Source: Robertmurraya dakarensis
GTDB lineage: Bacteria > Bacillota > Bacilli > Bacillales > Cytobacillaceae
Assembly: GCF_900156875.1 (NCBI RefSeq)
Contig: NZ_LT707409.1
Coordinates: forward strand, 1,817,957-1,881,956
DNA: 64,000 bases
Direction: 5' to 3'
The first letter of the stretch is position 1. Every line of letters begins with the position of its first letter. Below are positions 8,863 through 18,798 of this stretch, in pieces. The notes beneath the pieces are model-generated. The model saw only the letters and a list, made by a program, of their open reading frames with translations. It was not told where the DNA came from and did not search any database. A program made the position numbers and the translations under genes.

Positions 8863-10048
8863 ATAGAGTTGCAGGATTTAAAAGTACTGAGACTAGCCGG
8901 TCCATTCCGATTTTGATCTTCTCCGGAGTAGAATGGCTGAAATTTAATCGAAATGTATTTAATTGCGGTTCATTCACATAGAATGGGGCACCAGGAACAT
9001 ATGCGACACCGTTCGCAACGGCAGCATCTAATAGATTCGTCACGTTTAGCTCTTCTCCCCCTTGAACCCACATGAACATACCACCCTTCGGCTCTTTCCA
9101 TGTGAATAATCCAGAATCAAGCTTATTTAAATAGTCTCTCATAATCGTCATTCGGTGATAATATTCACGTCTTAAAATCTCAATATGCCCATTCAAGTCA
9201 AAGTCACGCATAATATAATAAAGCGCCTGTTGATCGATTGAACTTGAGTGCAGGTCTGTCATTTGCTTACCTTGAGTCATCATAGCCATTACCTCAGCAG
9301 GCCCTGTTACCCAGCCTGTTCGCAATGCCGGTACAACTGTCTTTGAAAAAGTACTTGTATATAGCACATGTGTACGGTCATGATCCATGGAAGCGATAGG
9401 CTGAAAAACCTCTTCATTAGAGAACTTTAATTCTCCATATGGATCGTCTTCAAGAATAAGAATGTTATATTTGTATGAAAGCTCCAGCAATTTTTGTCTG
9501 CGTTCAGAACTCCAACCTTTTCCATCTGGATTCGAAAAGGTTGGTATAACATACACAAATTTAGGCTGATGCTCTTTGATTTTTTCTTCTAAATCGTCTG
9601 CATCCATTCCAAATTCATCTCCGTTTACAGCAACAACTTTCGCACCATAAGACCTGAAAACCTGCAATGCAGCAAGATAAGTTGGATCTTCTGTTAAAAC
9701 AACATCTCCGGGTGACAACATAACTCTTGAGAATAAGTCGATTGCTTGCTGGGAACCGGTAGTTAACATAATATTTTCAAGAGGCGCAGCAATTCCTTTT
9801 CGTAACATAACTGCTTGAACTGCTTCTCTAAGTGGGGTAAAGCCTTCTGTTAAACCATATTGCAATGATGATTTCCCAGAGACGAACACTTTTTCATATG
9901 CATCTCGAACCGCTTCTAGCGGGAAAAAGTCATCCGACGGAAGCCCTCCTGCAAAGGAAATGACATCTCCTTGCTGTATAACACTTAAAATATCTCTTAC
10001 TGCTGATGACTGATAGTTTTTCGTAAGCTCTGCGAATGAATACTTCAT
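8861..10048 (-). CDS. PLP-dependent aminotransferase (LysN/MocR-C-terminal-like)
   Basis: 395-residue fold-type I aminotransferase. ISFAGGLPSDDFFP near the N-terminus, PTFSNPDGKGWS and the PLP lysine in YTSTFSKTVVPALRTGW place it with 2-aminoadipate/aromatic aminotransferases and the enzymatic half of MocR regulators. No GntR helix-turn-helix domain is present. ATG 10048 is chosen because AAGGAAGGG lies just upstream; the ORF extends 20 codons further without such a site. Monocistronic. The amino-acid substrate cannot be assigned; a role in lysine or aromatic amino-acid metabolism is possible. Confidence 0.85.
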   Translation of the reverse strand: MKYSFAELTKNYQSSAVRDILSVIQQGDVISFAGGLPSDDFFPLEAVRDAYEKVFVSGKSSLQYGLTEGFTPLREAVQAVMLRKGIAAPLENIMLTTGSQQAIDLFSRVMLSPGDVVLTEDPTYLAALQVFRSYGAKVVAVNGDEFGMDADDLEEKIKEHQPKFVYVIPTFSNPDGKGWSSERRQKLLELSYKYNILILEDDPYGELKFSNEEVFQPIASMDHDRTHVLYTSTFSKTVVPALRTGWVTGPAEVMAMMTQGKQMTDLHSSSIDQQALYYIMRDFDLNGHIEILRREYYHRMTIMRDYLNKLDSGLFTWKEPKGGMFMWVQGGEELNVTNLLDAAVANGVAYVPGAPFYVNEPQLNTFRLNFSHSTPEKIKIGMDRLVSVLLNPATL

Positions 10049-10212
10049 AAGGGTCCCTTCCTTTTTGTTTTCAAAAAAACTAATTTTTAAAATTTTTTGT
10101 AGTTTCAAGTAATATATAATATATCATAATAAATCAATCTAGCAATATTTTTTTATCAATCTATTAATAAGTTATTCCCCTGATCATCATCGCTTTCCAC
10201 CCCATAAAATTA

Positions 10213-10245
10213 GAAAAACCAGAACCTTACGTTAGATTCTGGTTT
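10213..10245 (-). terminator. Terminator of pssA
   Basis: The AAACCAGAA/TTCTGGTTT stem is followed by TTTTCTAATTTT on the minus strand. Confidence 0.8.
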
Positions 10246-10263
10246 ATTGCCTTATAATTACTG

Positions 10264-10965
10264 CTAATCGATATCTTTTTGATTTCTGCCTTTAACAAAG
10301 CGATAGGCTAGGTATGCGATATACAAAGGAACTGCAATATAAATTAAGTAAGGGAATTGTCCATATGTACCTCTATAAATAACGATTAATAGACAGCCAA
10401 GAAAAATAGTTACAATCGTCCCATATTTAGGAAGCGGAATTTCCTTCATGCTGGGGATCCTTATTCTGCTTACCATTAGGAAACAAAGAGCAGTAAACAC
10501 AACAGTTGTGATAATGTTTGGAATAAAATCTCCAAATAAGGTAAGCAACGCTAAAATTCCACCTGCCGCCGTGATCGGCACACCAATAAAGTACTTTGAA
10601 GAAGATTTGGGGGCACTTATATTGAAGCGTGCTAAACGGTAAGCCCCGAATAACGGGAACAAACCAGCCACAATGGTTCCTAACAGGCTAAATTGAAAGA
10701 AGTATGTATAATATACTAAGAACGACGGAGCAACCCCGAAGGTAACAATATCGGCCAATGAATCCAATTCTTTCCCCAACTGGCTGTCGGCATTTAACAT
10801 TCTTGCTAATCTGCCATCCATGCTGTCCAACATCATCCCTATTAAAATTAAAATCGCGGCATTTTTATATTCACCCGAAGCCGCAAATCCTATGGACAAA
10901 AAACCACAATATAAATTTCCTAATGTAAACATATTCGGAATGGATTTAATTAACCTTAACCGCAA
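10264..10965 (-). CDS. pssA: CDP-diacylglycerol-serine O-phosphatidyltransferase
   Basis: 233 residues from the chosen start. It makes phosphatidylserine, the precursor of phosphatidylethanolamine, in the membrane. The CDP-alcohol phosphotransferase signature is complete: DSMDGRLARMLNADSQLGK then ELDSLAD (D..DG..AR........G...D...D). Several TM helices are visible. The start is uncertain: the best ribosome binding site (AAAGGAG) precedes TTG 10965 by 12 bases, giving MRLRLIKSIPNMFTLGN. In-frame ATGs at 10998 and 11019 lack one. It lies downstream of aroD on the same strand and may be co-transcribed with aroKD. No psd gene is seen nearby. Confidence 0.9.
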   Translation of the reverse strand: MRLRLIKSIPNMFTLGNLYCGFLSIGFAASGEYKNAAILILIGMMLDSMDGRLARMLNADSQLGKELDSLADIVTFGVAPSFLVYYTYFFQFSLLGTIVAGLFPLFGAYRLARFNISAPKSSSKYFIGVPITAAGGILALLTLFGDFIPNIITTVVFTALCFLMVSRIRIPSMKEIPLPKYGTIVTIFLGCLLIVIYRGTYGQFPYLIYIAVPLYIAYLAYRFVKGRNQKDID

Positions 10966-11050
10966 ACAAACACCACACTCCTTTCCCTTACTTAGCATTT
11001 GATAATTTGCTGTTTTCAATTAGCACATCGAGGTAATTATAAAAACTGCT

Positions 11051-11818
11051 TTATTGCTGCATTCTGTTATGCAAAACTTCCAAAACTGAACGGAGTTCTT
11101 CGACGGGTATTTGTCCAGGAGCCGAGGCTTCCCTGCCTGATGCAAAAGTACAGGCAGAACCAAATGCTTCACCAGCTAAACGACTAACAACACCAGTGCC
11201 CCCCATTGACATAGTAATAATCGGGCGGTCAGCATATTCCTTTTTCATCGTGTAGGTAGCATCCATTAAAGTTAACACATCTCCCGCTGAAGCTGGCATG
11301 ACAGCCATTTTTAGTATATGTGCACCATATTCCTGCATTTTACAGAGACGCTTAATTATTTCCTCTTTCGAAGGTGTCTTTACAAAATCATGGTTCGACA
11401 TGATTGAGAATACACCATTTTCTTTGGCAGCGGAAATCAAATGCAAAATAATTTCTTCTTCCATAAACAACTCAATATCAACTAGATCAATTTCTTTTGA
11501 CTCTATAGCATGTTCAATCAGCTTCTTATAGTAGGAAGAATCGATTTCTTTATTTCCACCTTCCTTAAAACTTCTAAAAGTAAATAGGATAAGAATATCA
11601 TCAAAGATACTTCGCAACTTTGTGATCATGGCCGAAACACTCTCTAAGTGGTGTACTCCTTCATAAAAGTCCACTCGCCATTCCACCATATCTGGCTTTA
11701 ATGATTTTACAATCTTTGCTTCTTGCGTAATTTCATCTTCCGTCTGTCCAACAAGGGGAATAATAACTTTTGGGACTCCCTCACCGATTCTTACATCTTT
11801 AATTATTAACGTACTCAT
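11051..11818 (-). CDS. aroD: 3-dehydroquinate dehydratase, type I
   Basis: 255 residues, the typical type I (AroD) size. It converts 3-dehydroquinate to 3-dehydroshikimate in the shikimate pathway. The Schiff-base lysine is K170 in HILKMAVMP and the general base is H143 in SNHDFVKTP. EWRVDFYE near residue 46 is the substrate-pocket motif. It lies 12 bases after aroK on the same strand, so the pair is an operon feeding chorismate to the trp genes in this window. AGGATGGTG precedes the ATG. Start and function are secure. Confidence 0.95.
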   Translation of the reverse strand: MSTLIIKDVRIGEGVPKVIIPLVGQTEDEITQEAKIVKSLKPDMVEWRVDFYEGVHHLESVSAMITKLRSIFDDILILFTFRSFKEGGNKEIDSSYYKKLIEHAIESKEIDLVDIELFMEEEIILHLISAAKENGVFSIMSNHDFVKTPSKEEIIKRLCKMQEYGAHILKMAVMPASAGDVLTLMDATYTMKKEYADRPIITMSMGGTGVVSRLAGEAFGSACTFASGREASAPGQIPVEELRSVLEVLHNRMQQ

Positions 11819-11830
11819 GTTTACACCATC

Positions 11831-12343
11831 CTAACGTAACCTTTCAATGATATCAATTGCAACTTCTTCTGGTGCCTTATGATCTGTATTTATTTTTACA
11901 TGACGTTGTTCATAAATTTTTTGCCTATTATAAAATAGTTCCTCGATTTCCTCCATCGTACGTCCTTGCAAGACAGGACGGCTTTCTAGCAATTCACTAA
12001 TTCTTTCTTTCCAGCATTCCCAAGATATGTGTAAGAAAATAACCGTACTTTTATCTAGGCATACTTTGCGAATCTCCTCTTGTAAAAAAGCGCCTCCACC
12101 TAAGGAAAGGATATTTCCTTTGCTATTAACCAGTTTTTCAATCAGTTCCTTTTCTTTCATACGAAAAACTTTTTCCCCATAAACATTAAATATCTCTGTT
12201 ATAGGCATGGCAAATTCTTTTTCAATTTCTGCGTCAATATCAATAAACTGTCGATTTAAATTATTTGCGATTATTTCTCCAACGGTGGTTTTCCCGACTC
12301 CCATAAATCCAATCAATACTAGACTTTTCTCCGTTTTTTCCAT
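11831..12343 (-). CDS. aroK: Shikimate kinase
   Basis: 170 residues, normal for AroK/AroL. The P-loop is GFMGVGKTTVG at the N-terminus, DIDAEIE is the shikimate-binding DxD region, GGGAF is present, and RPVLQG lies in the lid. It phosphorylates shikimate with ATP. The ORF could extend to 12457, but that stretch crosses the zupT terminator (12431-12470). GGAAGTG six bases before ATG 12343 supports the shorter form. It is the first gene of an aroK-aroD pair. aroK is more often next to aroB, so the pairing with a type I aroD is notable but not unique. Confidence 0.93.
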   Translation of the reverse strand: MEKTEKSLVLIGFMGVGKTTVGEIIANNLNRQFIDIDAEIEKEFAMPITEIFNVYGEKVFRMKEKELIEKLVNSKGNILSLGGGAFLQEEIRKVCLDKSTVIFLHISWECWKERISELLESRPVLQGRTMEEIEELFYNRQKIYEQRHVKINTDHKAPEEVAIDIIERLR

Positions 12344-12430
12344 TGCATTCACTTCCCAATCTACCGTTAAGATAATATAAGAATTATATAATGAATAAAT
12401 CTGACTGTAAAACAAGTATATAAATTTTCC

Positions 12431-12470
12431 AAAAAAACTCTCTTGCCCATAGTACATAACAAGAGAGTTT
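12431..12470 (-). terminator. Terminator of zupT
   Basis: The AAACTCTCTTG/CAAGAGAGTTT stem is followed by TTTTGG on the minus strand. Confidence 0.85.
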
Positions 12471-12478
12471 CATCATTA

Positions 12479-13288
12479 TTAAATGAACAGAAGCAAACTC
12501 AATGCCATCACGGCCATTCCACCAATTAAACCGTAAATGGAAATATGTGCTTCATCATATTTTTTAGCTGCAGGGAGCAATTCATCCAGTGATATAAAGA
12601 CCATAATACCCGCCACCGCAGCAAAGATGATACCGAACATGATCTCATTTAAAAACGGCATAAGAAATAGATACGCAACGAGAGCTCCTACCGGTTCAGA
12701 CAGCCCAGATAAAAAAGATAACTTGAATGCCTTTTTCTTATCCTTTGTCGCAAAATAAACTGGAACAGATACGGCAATTCCTTCTGGAATATTATGGATC
12801 GCAATCGCCACGGCTATCGCAATTCCAAGTCCGGGGTCTTGCAATGCCGATGTAAAGGTAGCAATCCCCTCTGGAAAGTTATGAATCCCGATTGCAAGTG
12901 CCGTAAATGTACCCATTTTCAGCAATGCTGCCTCATTTACAGCTTTCTCTTTTCCGTTCATATCCTCTACTTTCTTGATTTCATGAGGATTTCCTTGCTT
13001 AGGAATGAATTTATCGATTAACGCAATGAGAAGCATCCCGCCGAAAAATCCTCCTACTGTTGCCCAATTCCCAGGGACTTCCCCTAATGAATTGACTAAA
13101 GCGTCTTTTGCCTTCACAAAAATTTCAACCATCGAGACATATATCATAACACCTGCTGAAAAACCAAGAGCCAAAGACAAAAATTTTGTGTTGGTATGGC
13201 TTGTAAAGAACGCAAGGACACTTCCAATCCCAGTTGCTAAGCCTGCCATCAGAGTCAAACCAAAAGCAAGCAGTAAATTTTCAGCCAT
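12479..13288 (-). CDS. zupT: ZIP-family zinc/divalent metal transporter
   Basis: 269 residues with eight predicted TM helices. The two metal-binding motifs HNFPEG and HNIPEG in TM4 and TM5 are diagnostic of ZupT/ZIP carriers, which import Zn2+ and other divalent metals. A charged cytosolic loop (NPHEIKKVEDMNGKEK) replaces the usual His-rich loop. ATG 13288 is preferred over 13294 by spacing from AAGGGG. Monocistronic with its own terminator. I did not find a convincing Zur or MntR box in the upstream 440 bases. Confidence 0.9.
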   Translation of the reverse strand: MAENLLLAFGLTLMAGLATGIGSVLAFFTSHTNTKFLSLALGFSAGVMIYVSMVEIFVKAKDALVNSLGEVPGNWATVGGFFGGMLLIALIDKFIPKQGNPHEIKKVEDMNGKEKAVNEAALLKMGTFTALAIGIHNFPEGIATFTSALQDPGLGIAIAVAIAIHNIPEGIAVSVPVYFATKDKKKAFKLSFLSGLSEPVGALVAYLFLMPFLNEIMFGIIFAAVAGIMVFISLDELLPAAKKYDEAHISIYGLIGGMAVMALSLLLFI

Positions 13289-13729
13289 TATCATTCCCCT
13301 TCTCCGCTGTTAACTCATATATTAAGTGCACCTATATTTTCTTTACCAATGTATGCAATAGGATAAAAAAGTTTCCTCTAGTAAACATTTTAACTTATAC
13401 GAAACTTGTCTGACAACTTTTAACTATCCTTCGTAATTAAAAGATAAAACTGCATAAAAAAAAAGCTGCTTAAACACAACTCCCCATAACAACAAGCGGG
13501 TATGCCCCGACACCTAGCTTATTTATTTTCTCCGTTAAAAAAACCACTTTCCAATCTTGTTTATTAATATACCCAGCAATTGAAACTTTATGATAACAGC
13601 TGGATCAAATGTTTTACAGATATTCCCTCCCTTTACTATGGTATCCTAATATAAAATAAACTCTTATTAGGAACATTACTACTGAGCAATTTAACCACTG
13701 CTCGAATCCATGCAAGGGAGTGATGTATC
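13289..13729. other. Intergenic region, zupT / SASP
   Basis: About 440 bases between divergent genes with no supportable ORF. A CGGGGCATACCCG element on the minus strand (CATACCCG at 13497-13504) resembles the sequence before cwlJ. The SASP promoter should lie here, but no sigma-G match was convincing. Confidence 0.4.
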
Positions 13730-13924
13730 ATGGCTAGAAACAAACTTTTGGTTCCTGGTTCAGAAAGTGTTCTTAATCAAATGAAAGAGGAAATTGCCAA
13801 TGAGTTTGGGGTCCAACTTGGTGCAGATACGACCGCGCGTGCGAACGGTTCAGTTGGGGGAGAAATGACGAAGCGCCTCGTTCAACTGGGCGAACAACAA
13901 TTGAGAAATCAACAAGGACAGTAA
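13730..13924 (+). CDS. Alpha/beta-type small acid-soluble spore protein
   Basis: 64 residues, a typical alpha/beta SASP. These coat spore DNA, shift it to an A-like form and make UV produce spore photoproduct. The conserved blocks [14 protein letters not shown] (containing the GPR protease cleavage region) and [16 protein letters not shown] are present. The shortened N-terminus ([19 protein letters not shown]) matches SspA-D-like proteins. The ribosome binding site is AAGGGAG. It has its own terminator. Expression in the forespore late in sporulation is expected from the family. Which paralogue it is cannot be told. Confidence 0.95.
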   Translation: MARNKLLVPGSESVLNQMKEEIANEFGVQLGADTTARANGSVGGEMTKRLVQLGEQQLRNQQGQ

Positions 13925-13932
13925 TTAATATC

Positions 13933-13965
13933 AAAAAGGAGACCTGTTGTATGGGTCTCCTTTTT
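13933..13965. terminator. Bidirectional terminator
   Basis: The AAAAAGGAGACC/GGGTCTCCTTTTT stem lies between convergent SASP and penicillin-binding protein genes. Confidence 0.92.
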
Positions 13966-13968
13966 AAC

Positions 13969-16047
13969 TTAACGATTCTGTTGTTTTAACGCAAAATAGG
14001 CATCTAACACTCTTCTTCCTATTTCATAGTTAGCTGTGTGCCCGCTTGATCCTTGGTAAGCCCATGGGACAATCACGGACATAGCAACCTCAGGCTTGTC
14101 ATATGGAGCATAGCCGACAAGACTCAGGTTCATGACAGATGGCGGCTCCTTGTATTTATGTCTTTCGGGACCATCATAAAATGCTTGCGCTGTCCCTGTT
14201 TTACCAGCCGGCTTGTATGGAGCATCCGCAAATCTTCTTTGTGCCGTTCCTGACGTCATTACTTGACGGAAGCCAGTTTGAACCGTTTCAAGCCATCCAT
14301 CCTTAAGATCTAGACGATTTAATATTTTAGGCTGAATCTCTTCAAAAACGGGACCTAGTTCGTCCACATCATTTACGGAATCTCTAATTTCCTTTACTAA
14401 ATGGGCTTGAACACGGTAACCTCCATTTGCAATCGTTGATACATACTGTGCCAGTTGCATCGGTGTGTAAGTATCGTACTGACCAATCGATAAATCCAAT
14501 AAAAACCCTGGCAGTGTTGACTGTCCTTTAAATCCTATTTGTTCATTCGGCAGATCTATGCCTGTTCTAGTCCCAAGGCCAAATTGACTAAAGGAATCCC
14601 GCATAATATTAAACGCTGCTGGGTCTATTCTTAAAGGCTGGTTATATTGATAATGACCTCCTCCAATTCTGATTGCCGTTTCAAACATATAGACATTGGA
14701 AGAAACCCTTAATGCACCAACGGGGTTTAATGTACCTAGATTATTACTGTATGATCCTTTAACGGGGGTGCCCTTAATTTTTAATGGTCTATCATGGATA
14801 TACGTATTTGTGGTAATTGCTCCGGTCTGTAATCCAGTTAGAATGGTTGCTCCTTTAACAGATGACCCAACATTGTATGAAGTCGATATAGTTCCTAGTG
14901 CAAAATCCTGCATCTCGGTTCTGCCTGTTTCTTCATTCTTGCCGATTTGTTTACCTGCCATGGTCAAAACTTCCCCGGTATTTGGGTTCATTAAAACTAC
15001 AAAAGCCCGGTCAAGGAATCCAGTTCTAGCAGATCTTTTTGCTCTTAATAGCTCCTCTTCAAGGATCTGTTCAACAGCAAGCTGAAGATCCATATCAATG
15101 GTTAATACTAAATCCTTTCCTCTCTGTCCAGGTGATACCACCTTTGTTTCCAATATATTTCCAGACTTATCTGTTATATTTTTCACTTTCATTTTTTGAC
15201 CGTGTAAGATATCTTCATATTGAGCCTCGAGGTAGCTTTTTCCAACTCTATCGTTTCGGTTATAATCACGGGCTAAGAAATAATCCAGCTTTTCCTTCGG
15301 AATCCCTTCCTCCGTATCTGTCACTTTACCTAATACCGTTTTCAATGTATTCCCAAAAGGATAATCTCGCTCCCAGTCTGTTGTTGTATCAACACCCGGA
15401 AGATACTGAAGGTTCTCACTAACAACCGCAAATTCTTCATCTGTGACGTTTTCATTCTTAATAATTTGCGGTGTTAAGGCATATCCACTGTTGAACTTTA
15501 TATAAATGGCTAGAATTTCTAAGTCTTCATCGGTAAGCTCTTGCAGCTCATTTTCTGTAATTCTCTCAAGCTTTAACTCATATATTTTCTGATCATATTC
15601 TTTTTTCTCTAGATCATTTTTTAACGTTTTGCGTTCTTCTTCTGTTACTTTTTCATCCCCACGCTCTTGATTCAGTCTCAACCAATGATCCTTCATATCT
15701 CTTTGTGTGATTCTCTCAGGCTTTACATCAATTAATAATGCCAGCCTCTCCGCTACATCAAGCATTTCACTTTGACTAACTCCAAAATTTGTATATGTAA
15801 TTGCGTTGCTGGGAGTATTATCTACGATATTTTTTCCTGTCCGGTCAAACATTCGGCCCCTCGGTACCGGATAACTGACCGTGATATCTTCTGTTCGTTC
15901 AACTTCTCTTTTATAATCATCACCGTAAACAATTTGTACTACCCCAAGCCTCATGATCAATAAAGAGAAAAGCAGAAAGACTATTAAGAATAATAAATTC
16001 ACACGCAAGGGTACATGGGTTTTCTTTTTTTTATGTTCAGGCTGCAT
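13969..16047 (-). CDS. Class B penicillin-binding protein, PbpA/PbpH (PBP2) type
   Basis: 692 residues. A short basic cytosolic tail is followed by one TM helix (residues 18-40), a dimerisation/pedestal domain, then the transpeptidase domain. Active-site motifs are SSVK (S395-K398), SSN (449-451) and KTG (616-618). Length and layout match the elongation-specific PBP2A and PbpH of B. subtilis, which cross-link lateral-wall peptidoglycan with RodA/MreB. No MreBCD or RodA gene is adjacent. B. subtilis has both paralogues, so pbpA and pbpH cannot be told apart here. Monocistronic. Confidence 0.9.
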   Translation of the reverse strand: MQPEHKKKKTHVPLRVNLLFLIVFLLFSLLIMRLGVVQIVYGDDYKREVERTEDITVSYPVPRGRMFDRTGKNIVDNTPSNAITYTNFGVSQSEMLDVAERLALLIDVKPERITQRDMKDHWLRLNQERGDEKVTEEERKTLKNDLEKKEYDQKIYELKLERITENELQELTDEDLEILAIYIKFNSGYALTPQIIKNENVTDEEFAVVSENLQYLPGVDTTTDWERDYPFGNTLKTVLGKVTDTEEGIPKEKLDYFLARDYNRNDRVGKSYLEAQYEDILHGQKMKVKNITDKSGNILETKVVSPGQRGKDLVLTIDMDLQLAVEQILEEELLRAKRSARTGFLDRAFVVLMNPNTGEVLTMAGKQIGKNEETGRTEMQDFALGTISTSYNVGSSVKGATILTGLQTGAITTNTYIHDRPLKIKGTPVKGSYSNNLGTLNPVGALRVSSNVYMFETAIRIGGGHYQYNQPLRIDPAAFNIMRDSFSQFGLGTRTGIDLPNEQIGFKGQSTLPGFLLDLSIGQYDTYTPMQLAQYVSTIANGGYRVQAHLVKEIRDSVNDVDELGPVFEEIQPKILNRLDLKDGWLETVQTGFRQVMTSGTAQRRFADAPYKPAGKTGTAQAFYDGPERHKYKEPPSVMNLSLVGYAPYDKPEVAMSVIVPWAYQGSSGHTANYEIGRRVLDAYFALKQQNR

Positions 16048-16270
16048 GAACCTTTCCCCCTCTTGAGATGGTAATAAAATCCATTTTATATGATTTAAAG
16101 CTTTTAATCTATAAATATTTCTACTTTTTAAAATTTTTATTATTATTTATATAAATTCAAGATAAACTCGTTATTTCCTCTTTATGGGTATGAAGAAAAA
16201 AGAACAACTGCAGAATATTTATAAATAGATAGAAAATTCGCTATAATAAATTATACAAGGGGGAGATTTT
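16048..16270. other. Divergent promoter region, PBP / pxpBCA
   Basis: 223 very AT-rich bases with no ORF. CTATAATAAATTATACAAG just before pxpB looks like a -10 region. Nothing else was identified. Confidence 0.35.
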
Positions 16271-16975
16271 ATGACTTACGTCTTGCACCCTATGGGTGAT
16301 CATGCTGTTGTAATTGAAATAGGTTCTAAAATTGAAAGTAGCGCGATCCAAACAATCCAAGAAATTACGAATTACTTAGATGAAACCCCTCCAAAATGGA
16401 TGATTGAATACATTCCCGCCTTTACAACTGTTACAATCGTTTATGATCCAATAATAGCTTATAAACAAAGTCATCAACATTCGCTGCCGATTGATTTTAT
16501 TAAGCTGCAATTGCATGAAATTCTTTCTAATCTAACAAGAAATAAGTCCATGACAGAAAGGATTATAGAGATTCCGGTCTGCTACGGAGAGGAGTACGGT
16601 CCAGACATAGAAACAGTTGCTGAAGTGAATGGACTAAGCGTTGATGAGGTGATTGAACTACACTCCTCAGCAAACTATCTTGTGTACATGATAGGATTTT
16701 CTCCCGGATTTCCTTATCTTGGAGGAATGTCTGAGAGAATTGCTACTCCTAGACGAAAAACACCCCGTTTAACAATACCTGCTCGCAGCGTTGGAATTGC
16801 CGGCATGCAAACTGGCATCTATCCGATTGATACACCTGGTGGATGGCAATTAATCGGCCGAACTCCGATCAAGTTATTTCAGCCTGAAAAAGAACAGCCC
16901 AGCCTTTTAAGAGCTGGGGATACCGTAATATTTAAACCTATCAGCAAGAAACAATTCGAAAATTGGGAGATATAA
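16271..16975 (+). CDS. pxpB: 5-oxoprolinase subunit B (KipI-type)
   Basis: 234 residues, allophanate hydrolase subunit 1 fold. The GFSPGFPYLGGM motif, RKTPRLTIPARSVGIAG and the cyclophilin-like C-terminal region are diagnostic. PxpABC cleaves 5-oxoproline (pyroglutamate) to glutamate with ATP. The B. subtilis orthologue KipI also binds and inhibits the sporulation kinase KinA. GGGGGAG precedes ATG. First gene of a tight pxpB-pxpC-pxpA operon, with only four bases to pxpC. A role in kinase inhibition here would be an inference. Confidence 0.93.
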   Translation: MTYVLHPMGDHAVVIEIGSKIESSAIQTIQEITNYLDETPPKWMIEYIPAFTTVTIVYDPIIAYKQSHQHSLPIDFIKLQLHEILSNLTRNKSMTERIIEIPVCYGEEYGPDIETVAEVNGLSVDEVIELHSSANYLVYMIGFSPGFPYLGGMSERIATPRRKTPRLTIPARSVGIAGMQTGIYPIDTPGGWQLIGRTPIKLFQPEKEQPSLLRAGDTVIFKPISKKQFENWEI

Positions 16976-16979
16976 AGGT

Positions 16980-17975
16980 ATGATTACGATACTAAAACCT
17001 GGTCTATTAACAACGGTTCAAGATTCTGGACGGTACGGCTATCAAAAATACGGGGTCGTTGCCGGCGGAGTCATGGATCAATTCGCACATGTAATCGCAA
17101 ATATATTGGTCGGAAACGAAAAAAATTCTCCTGTGCTTGAGATAACAATGGTCGGTCCTGTTATTAAGTTTGACCAGGATACGGTAATTGCGATTTGCGG
17201 AGCCGATCTTTCCCCTGCAGTAAATGGAAAAAAGATCGGTAATTGGCGGCCGGTCCTTATAAAAAAAGGAAGCGAATTAATATTCGGAAACTGTCAGACT
17301 GGTTGCCGTGCCTATTTAGCTGCAGCGGGCGGTTTCAAAATTCCAGAAGTAATGGATAGTAAATCTACTTATTTAAGAGCAGGCATTGGGGGTTTTCAAG
17401 GACGAGCTTTAAAAAAAGGTGATAAATTGTTTCTCGAAGCTTCAAGTGAACTCTCTAATCATCTTATGCAATCATTTCTTAAAAAAGGAAGCTCAGACGG
17501 TTTTGTAATGACACATTGGCGAATATATTGGGAGACTTTTTACCAAAAGAGTTCCTGTATTAGAGTGATGAAAGGCAGACAATATCATTTATTCAAAAGA
17601 AGAAGCCAGGAATATTTTTTCCGTGATCTCTTTACAGTGACAACTGCCTCAGATCGCATGGGGTATAGATTACAGGGGCCAATACTCGAATTGAATGGTC
17701 AGAAAGAAATGATATCCGAAGCAGTGAGCTTTGGAACCATTCAAGTTCCTGCAGATGGAAATCCAATACTGTTACTAGCGGATCGGCAAACCACTGGAGG
17801 CTATCCGAAGATTGGTGAAGTAGCTTCAGTTGATTTGCCTACGCTAGCACAGGTAAGGCCTGGTGATTCTCTGAGTTTCAAGGAAATTACCTGTGAAGAC
17901 GCACAGCTTCTATTAATAGAAAGAGAGAAAAGAATCGAACTGCTAAGAAAAGAAATATTGTTAAAATTTAGTTAG
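16980..17975 (+). CDS. pxpC: 5-oxoprolinase subunit C (KipA-type)
   Basis: 331 residues, allophanate hydrolase subunit 2 / biotin-dependent carboxyltransferase-like domain. It starts with [21 protein letters not shown], and [11 protein letters not shown] and [18 protein letters not shown] are the family's signature blocks. It forms the catalytic PxpBC complex with the upstream product. In B. subtilis KipA counteracts KipI. The start is set by GGAGATATAAAGGT just upstream, which overlaps the end of pxpB. Cytosolic. Confidence 0.93.
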   Translation: MITILKPGLLTTVQDSGRYGYQKYGVVAGGVMDQFAHVIANILVGNEKNSPVLEITMVGPVIKFDQDTVIAICGADLSPAVNGKKIGNWRPVLIKKGSELIFGNCQTGCRAYLAAAGGFKIPEVMDSKSTYLRAGIGGFQGRALKKGDKLFLEASSELSNHLMQSFLKKGSSDGFVMTHWRIYWETFYQKSSCIRVMKGRQYHLFKRRSQEYFFRDLFTVTTASDRMGYRLQGPILELNGQKEMISEAVSFGTIQVPADGNPILLLADRQTTGGYPKIGEVASVDLPTLAQVRPGDSLSFKEITCEDAQLLLIEREKRIELLRKEILLKFS

Positions 17976-17986
17976 GAGACTATTTC

Positions 17987-18751
17987 ATGAATATGATTGA
18001 TTTGAATTGTGATATGGGAGAGAGTTTCGGAGCCTATACCATTGGTAATGATGCTGAAATCCTCCCATATATTACAAGCGTGAATATTGCCTGTGGATTC
18101 CATGCTGGTGACCCTGGCACAATGAAAAGAACAGTCAAACTTGCACTTGAGAACCATGTGGGTGTTGGCGCCCATCCTGGTTTGCCAGATCTGGCTGGTT
18201 TCGGCCGAAGGAATATCGATATTTCTCCGCAAGATGCCTATGATATGGTGGTTTATCAGATCGGGGCTCTTAATGCTTTTGTAAAGGCAGAAGGAGGAAA
18301 AATTCAGCATATTAAACCACATGGTGCCCTTTATAATATGGCCGCAAAAAACACAGCATTATCAGAAGCAATTGCGGAAGCAGTCTATAAAGTGGACCCT
18401 GAAATGGTTTTATTCGGCTTATCAGGAGGAGAGTTAGTTAAGGCAGGGAAAAAGCTAGGGCTTATGACAGCAAATGAGGTGTTTGCTGATCGAACTTATC
18501 AAGATGATGGATCATTAACACCTCGATCTCATGAACATGCGCTTATACATAATAAAGAAAGTGCAGTAAATCATGTAATCGGAATGATAAAAAATCATAC
18601 AGTCCAATCACTTCAAGGCAAAGTCATCCCTATTCAAGCAGACACGATTTGCATACATGGAGATGGGAAAAATGCCCTTGAATTTGCAAAATACATCCAT
18701 ATTGCTTTAAAAGAAGCTGGTATAAACATCAAAAGGTTTACTGACTTCTAG
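17987..18751 (+). CDS. pxpA: 5-oxoprolinase subunit A (LamB/YcsF family)
   Basis: 254 residues, the standard PxpA length. [41 protein letters not shown] and IKPHGALYN are all family-defining. It completes the three-subunit 5-oxoprolinase. AGGAG lies before ATG, 11 bases after pxpC. In B. subtilis the homologues are in a longer cluster with a transporter (ycsG) and kipR; neither is present here, so the operon is the minimal three-gene form. A strong terminator follows. Confidence 0.95.
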   Translation: MNMIDLNCDMGESFGAYTIGNDAEILPYITSVNIACGFHAGDPGTMKRTVKLALENHVGVGAHPGLPDLAGFGRRNIDISPQDAYDMVVYQIGALNAFVKAEGGKIQHIKPHGALYNMAAKNTALSEAIAEAVYKVDPEMVLFGLSGGELVKAGKKLGLMTANEVFADRTYQDDGSLTPRSHEHALIHNKESAVNHVIGMIKNHTVQSLQGKVIPIQADTICIHGDGKNALEFAKYIHIALKEAGINIKRFTDF

Positions 18752-18754
18752 AAT

Positions 18755-18798
18755 AAAATGAGGCCGCTGCAATGAAAATTGGCAGCGCCCTCATTTTT
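18755..18798. terminator. Bidirectional terminator
   Basis: AAAATGAGG/CCTCATTTTT with an inner CGCTGC/GCAGCG stem, between convergent pxpA and the ATP-grasp gene. Confidence 0.88.

Noticed and set aside
8724-8981. 85-codon plus-strand ORF spanning the cwlJ end and a terminator
   Set aside because: It runs through a bidirectional terminator and the aminotransferase gene in the wrong frame; a shadow ORF.
16271-18751. pxpBCA as urea carboxylase/allophanate hydrolase genes
   Set aside because: Domain order and the adjacent LamB/YcsF gene identify the 5-oxoprolinase operon.
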